A stretch of DNA of 64,000 nucleotides, taken from contig OY829328.1 in the NCBI GenBank assembly GCA_963691655.1, positions 16,198,704 through 16,262,703 of the forward strand. Reading direction: 5' to 3'. Under the pieces are notes generated by a model. It saw only the letters and a list, made by a program, of their open reading frames with translations. It was not told the origin of the DNA and made no database searches. The stretch comes from Toxonevra muliebris. Taxonomy: Eukaryota > Arthropoda > Insecta > Diptera > Pallopteridae. The first letter of the stretch is position 1. Each line of letters starts with the position of its first letter. The position numbers were made by a program, and so were the translations under genes. Below are positions 59,077 through 64,000 of this stretch, one piece after another.

Positions 59077-60935
59077 AATATTGTTAAATGGAACGATTGT
59101 TAGGTATCAAAATCACATAAAAATTTTATCTGAAAGCAAGTCGAGTCTCAATTAAAGTTACCGTCGAGAGGCATGAAAAATGCATGGACTTCGGGGAATC
59201 TATACATTTATTAGTGTAACTACAATTTTATTCCAGAAGATCCAGAAGTGCTACAATATCATATTATATTTATCAATTTAAAGTGCTTGACGAGTAGGTT
59301 ATCAGATTATCAGATTTAAAATCGGTTCAGCCAATTCCAAAATATTAGCGTCGGAAGTTCTTTAAAATTCGCTCATTGAACAAAGCATTGCACTCATCGT
59401 TGTAAAAATCATTGCTTAGGTGGGAGTAAATAACAAATTAGAGAGAGAAGACATGAGTAACGGCATTTCTCAGAATTATTTAACGAATTACCTGCATACA
59501 CAAATAAAAAAAACAAACACCAACGAGTAGTAGTTTGGTTCTCTTTTGATATTTGTTTTTTCATAAAGAGATTTCTTGAGCAAACAAAAAAAAAATAGCC
59601 CCAGTTACTGGGGCCTTACCGACTAGTTTTTTTAAATATAAAATAATTATTTTTGGAAATAAGTTTCAATGTATTTTTTTTCATCAATGGAGAATAAAAT
59701 TTTAAGTTTATTTATAAAAAAAAAAAATCAAAATGGCGTCTCCAGCTCTCATCAAATAAAACCATGTACAACGAACAAAAATATTATTTATTTTTTAAAG
59801 GGCTTAAAATTAGCAAACTAAATTTAGGAGGCCTTATCGTTTTCTGAAAAACTATTGGATAACAAAATTGCAACATTTAAAAAAAAACAATTTTTTGTAC
59901 TGTTTTTTTTTTGCTTCAACGGAGAAAAAAATATTTCTAAATCAATTTTTGACCAAGACCAAATCCCCTTACAATTGCGCAGAGATTCAAATGAAGCGCT
60001 TCATCCATTGAAGCTGCCCCCCCCGCGTGCTGAAATGTGCTGTTTCCAGAATTGTGTGCTGTTTTTGAATATTTTATTATATTTAACGGTAACCTCACTT
60101 TAATTCAAGGTCTACAAAAAATTATCTAAAATTTGAAATTTATACACAAACTATTAGGCGGCAATCAGTAAAATAAGTTTAGTTGAAATTTAGTTGTAGT
60201 ATGTGTAGGTACATATCTGCAGATAAATATTTGAAAGTCATATTCGGGGAAAAACACATTTACTTTATTACATCCTTAGCAATAAAGAAAATAAAGTCGA
60301 TTTTTAAAAGTGGATTTTTTTTACATTATTTTCATGTTAACCTTTCTTAACTGTTGAGTCTACTAAGGGCCATTGATTGGTAAGGTATAAAAACCGGAAC
60401 TATATGACCTTGTTAAACTAAAAAAAAAAAACAGAAGTTACGGGAAACGATGGTAAAGTTTGGATCAGGCGAATATAAAACTCAGATCTAATGATCCATG
60501 TTACACCACTACTTCATTCATGCATAAATTTAGTAATATATTATATATTATTTCCTAAGATACGGAAAAATTTTCCATTCCAAACTGCTAGGTTACTATA
60601 GAAAATCATGCGCCATTAGTTCGAATAGAAAGTACAGCCCAAATCGCAATACCAACCGGACAGTGAAGAGAAATACATTTCGGGTCGGGTAAAATAACCA
60701 GTTTTACTGTCCAAGAGAACTGGATGAAGGTGTTTAAGTTGCTCAGTATTTTTTATTTGAATTGAAAGTTTATGTATAAAATATATAAAGAAGAAGTTGA
60801 TTAAACGAAAACACAAAATCAAGTAAATTTTTTTTCGAAATTACTATGAAAATTAAGGTTGAATATCAAAATCTATAATTTTTTATTAAGTATTAAGTTT
60901 TCTTTATTATTTATTTAATTATTTAACTGTCATGA
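59077..60935. other. AT-rich stretch, no gene recognised
   Basis: Only short unsupported frames. A C-rich octamer (CCCCCCCG) at about 60017 is a local oddity. Nothing of known family. Confidence 0.45.
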
Positions 60936-60939
60936 TTTA

Positions 60940-61620
60940 TTAAGGATGTAGTCTGGTATTTGAGTTTCAAAAAATCCATTTTTTTGTTATGTCTTTTGAA
61001 AGCAAAATGAAATAAGAATATACAGACCAAAACTCTAAATATTAATGAAGTTTTAGCACATAGTTGTGAGCGCCTGTTGGTTAAACTGTAAGCGTTTTTC
61101 TGGAAACAACGTTTTTTTGGATCGGCCCAGGCGTTTGAAGAAATTTTATAGAACCGATTAAGCTGAAATTTTAATGACTCTCGCAGGTAGTGGAATTGTT
61201 TATTTATGATCATTATTTTCTATTTTTTATCTCGATTTTCAACAAAAAAAAGCGAAATTTTTGAATTTCTTTTTTTAGAAGTTTGCCATTTTGTTGTTTT
61301 TTAATAGGAATGTTTAAATCTACTTCTAGAATGACAATTATACAGAACAATATTCTATTTACATTTTTTGTCTCAGATGACTTCAAGTGCCGTAATCACC
61401 CGAGCCAGTCACATACCTGTTTTTTTAGGTGTCCACTTTGGACGTAAAAAACACTTAAAAAATATTGTAAAAGTGACTCCTAAAATTTTTTTTTTGTACA
61501 GTTAAAGATGTCAATAATAACAAAAAAAAAAATGGAAACGATTGCATTTTATTTTGTTATAAAAAAAATTTCCGAAAAACCCCTTAAAAATTTGGCCGGA
61601 ACACCAGACTACATGCTTAA
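60940..61620. mobile_element. 0.7-kb non-coding TTAA-bounded element, copy B
   Basis: Starts TTAAGGATGTAGTCTGGTAT and ends CCAGACTACATGCTTAA. Co-linear with 28243-28954. One terminal base pair differs (GG against GC), but the longer inverted match GTAGTCTGGT is kept better here than in copy A. Confidence 0.8.
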
Positions 61621-61659
61621 AAGTGACTTTCTTTTATTGTCCTGCTAATATACTAGATA

Positions 61660-62840
61660 CCACCTTGATCAAAAAGTTCCCGGAATAACCACCATCGTTT
61701 CGATTTGAGTTCTGTTTTGTTTTATTAAGTTGGTACATCTGTTGTTGATATTCCCTTTAAATCTTAGAGTCATAGCTTGACATTCGCAAAAGTTAAGTAC
61801 ATTAGAAATGTTGAAAAAGTGTTTCAGCAACGATTCTCTAAAGAAAACGATCGTTTACCAGTGGCACGAGCGGTTCAAAAGTGGTCGTGAGTCAATCGAA
61901 GATGATTAACGCAGTGGCAGACCATCGACATCGAAAACTGACGAAAACATTGATAAAGTAAAAGAAATTTTTTTTCAATAACCGCAAATTAACCATCAGA
62001 GAGATAGCGGAAGACTTGAACATTGCCTATGGATCCGTCCAAGACATTTTGGTTAAGGATTTGGGTTTCCATCGTGTAGCAGCAAAGTTGGCGCCAAAAG
62101 CAATCAATTTCATGCCAAAAAGAGACCGTGATGACGTCGCAAAAGACATGATTTGCGAGGCTGAGTCCGATCCCACATTCATCAAAAGGATCATTACTGG
62201 AGACGAGACGTGGGTTTATGAGTATGACACGCAATCCAGACATCAGGCAAAGAGTGAATGGCGTTCACCGAATGAGCCGAGACCAAAAAAACCACGTCGT
62301 TTTTAGTCAAAAAGGAAGCAATGCTCACGGTTTTCATGGATTACAACGGTGTAGTGCCAGAAGGCCAGACAGTAAACAAAGAGTATTATTTGGGCGTTAT
62401 GAGACGTTTGCGTGAAGCAATTCGCCGAAAGAGACCAGAATTGTGGACAGAAAACTCATGGATTTTGAACCATGATAACGCACCGTCGCACAGTGCCATC
62501 ATTATTCGTAATTTTTTGACGAAAAATGCAACAATTACCATCCAAAAGCCACCGAATTCACCTGATTTGGCTCCTTGTGACTTCTTTCTGTTTAATCGAG
62601 TTAAAAAATCATTACGGGGAACGCGTTTCAGCAGCCGAGAGGAAGTAATGGAAAAATCGCAGGAAGCACTGATGGACCGAAAACCGAATATAACAAATGT
62701 TTCGAGGATTGGAGCAAGCGCTGGCATAAGTGAGTTGCAGTCGATGGGGATTACTTTGAAGGGGACAATATATATTTAGATGAATAAACTTGTATTTTTA
62801 ATTTTCTGAATAAATTCCGGGAACTTTTTGATCAAGGTGA
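61660..62840 (+). mobile_element. mariner element with both termini
   Basis: 1181 bp between TA dinucleotides (61658-61659, 62841-62842). Inverted termini read CCACCTTGATCAAAAAGTTC on the left and, reversed, TCACCTTGATCAAAAAGTTC on the right. It encodes one damaged transposase. Confidence 0.92.
61808..62779 (+). pseudogene. mariner transposase with nonsense and frameshift changes
   Basis: Starts ATG (61808). An in-frame TAA at 61907-61909 replaces the Glu codon seen at the same place in the copy at 1629. A T-run near 61970 adds one base, and a further frame break lies near 62300-62310. Catalytic blocks remain readable: IITGDETWVYEYD, HDNAPSHSA and SPDLAPCDFFLF, the last two with DD34D spacing. 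The C-terminal stretch after MEKSQEALMD is partly out of the family pattern. Inactive. Confidence 0.9.
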
Positions 62841-62842
62841 TA

Positions 62843-64000
62843 TTAATAACTTTTTGAATTTTTTGCCTATGTGAGGGAAGTATTCGTTTCGTTGCCAAGC
62901 CTGAGGCATTATAGCAAAATAAAAATAAAAAAACTTGGTTTGCCACTTATTCATAAATGTTTGTAACACAGGAAGAAAACTGAAAACCTGCCCCTATTTT
63001 ATTGCCCGTAACTGTTTATATTTATGTATTAAAAAAAAATATGATAGTATGACGCATTAACATATTATTAGTAATATATATAATAATCCTACACAATTAA
63101 TGCAAATTCATACAAGACCAAGAATAAAAAATAATTCATAAAATCACTTTTATTTTCAATGAAATATTGTATGTAAATGCAAAAATTTTGCGTGAGAGCT
63201 GTAATCATGGGAAATATGACGTCAGCTTTAAAATATAATATGATATATGTATTCTATAGCCTTATAAGGGGATAGCGAGTAATTGTCGATATTCATTAGG
63301 GAAGGATGTGGGGGAAAACGAGCGAATTGCCAGCACTTAAGGGAAGTCGAAAGAAAACGTCTTAAATGAATCATTTTAAAGACTCTTTTACATATTAATT
63401 GAATAATAAATGTATTTACTTAGCTGGAATTATGTATCCCAAAAACTTAACAAAATTTCATATTTTTTCTGTTATTAGCCCAGACATCGGAAAACAAGAA
63501 CCATGCCTGGTGTAATCAAATCCATGATAAATAATTTTCATAGAAAAATAAACAAGTTTTTAAATGTATTATATTCAAGTAGGTATATTATATTAATTAA
63601 AAATAACAAAAAAAAAATTGTAAATTTCCGCAACGATGAATCGATGATTTGTTGAAGGAGAATTTATATCATCAACTGCTGTTTTTGTAATTATCCTATC
63701 CTTAATTCAATGCAGAACAATCTCCTTTTCTTTCCGCTATACAAAACCAGAACTTTGTAAATACAATTAAATTTTTAGTTTATTGGAATGAAAATTTAAC
63801 TAAAATTTAGTCTTTTGCGGATTTTCGCAATATCAAATAAGAAATAACTGACTTTATTAGTATATAGAATAAAAATATAATGAAAAATATTCTGAAAATA
63901 ACAAACGTTTATTTTTTTTAGGAAAATACTAATCAGCAAGTTAATAATAAATGAGTAAATGCAGTTACTGTCTCAAAATATTATTAAAGTCTTAACGTTT
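62843..64000. other. AT-rich end of window, nothing recognised
   Basis: No family-like frame, repeat or RNA gene was recognised. Confidence 0.5.

Noticed and set aside
60616..60822. Minus-strand frame ending GWYCDLGCTFYSN
   Set aside because: Looks protein-like at the end but has no flanking exon, start or known family; left as unassigned.
1..64000. CRISPR arrays, bacterial operons, rRNA genes
   Set aside because: None present; sequence is eukaryotic nuclear DNA.

Overview
The window is AT-rich, intron-rich insect DNA, most likely from a higher fly (Diptera, Schizophora; a tephritid-like genome would fit, but the species cannot be fixed from sequence alone). Grounds are the 53-54 nt introns, fly-type splice sites, CAA/CAG runs, a three-CH-domain filamin (an architecture known from Drosophila jitterbug) and many mariner, Tc1, piggyBac, hAT, LINE and tRNA-SINE relics. 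No rRNA, intact tRNA or CRISPR array was seen. || The dominant gene, on the minus strand, is a jitterbug (jbug) orthologue, 9432-45252. Sixteen coding exons join in consistent phase into 2890 codons plus stop: the C-terminal part of calponin-homology domain 1, complete CH2 and CH3, three filamin repeats, a Ser/Thr/Tyr/Arg-rich linker of about 430 residues (exons 3-7), then about twenty more filamin repeats. The exon encoding the start of CH1 and the initiator ATG was not found and lies further upstream, in 45253-64000 or beyond. A 23.8-kb intron (17326-41126) separates the head and linker from the repeat rod. After the TGA at 9432-9434 the same frame stays open for 80 more codons, which suggests either stop readthrough or a skipped 54-nt intron. 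|| Downstream of jbug on the same strand lie fragments of a small single-pass membrane protein (7828-8634, tentative) and a three-exon leucine-rich-repeat transmembrane protein (4651-7014) with an SH3-ligand-like tail. || The rest is intron or intergenic sequence rich in mobile elements: two mariner copies (1364-2085, 61660-62840) and three older mariner/Tc1-class fragments, an almost complete Tc1-like element (29077-30694) nested with another element inside a third, a deleted piggyBac relic bounded by TTAA (48882-49779), a hAT MITE with a perfect 8-bp target duplication (54476-55240), a 1.2-kb element with 26-bp perfect inverted termini (46051-47245), a tRNA-derived SINE with a 12-bp target duplication (21002-21313) plus partial copies, LINE fragments with RT or RNase H motifs, and several hairpin or MITE families present in two copies. 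GC-richer patches inside the jbug introns are candidate internal promoters.
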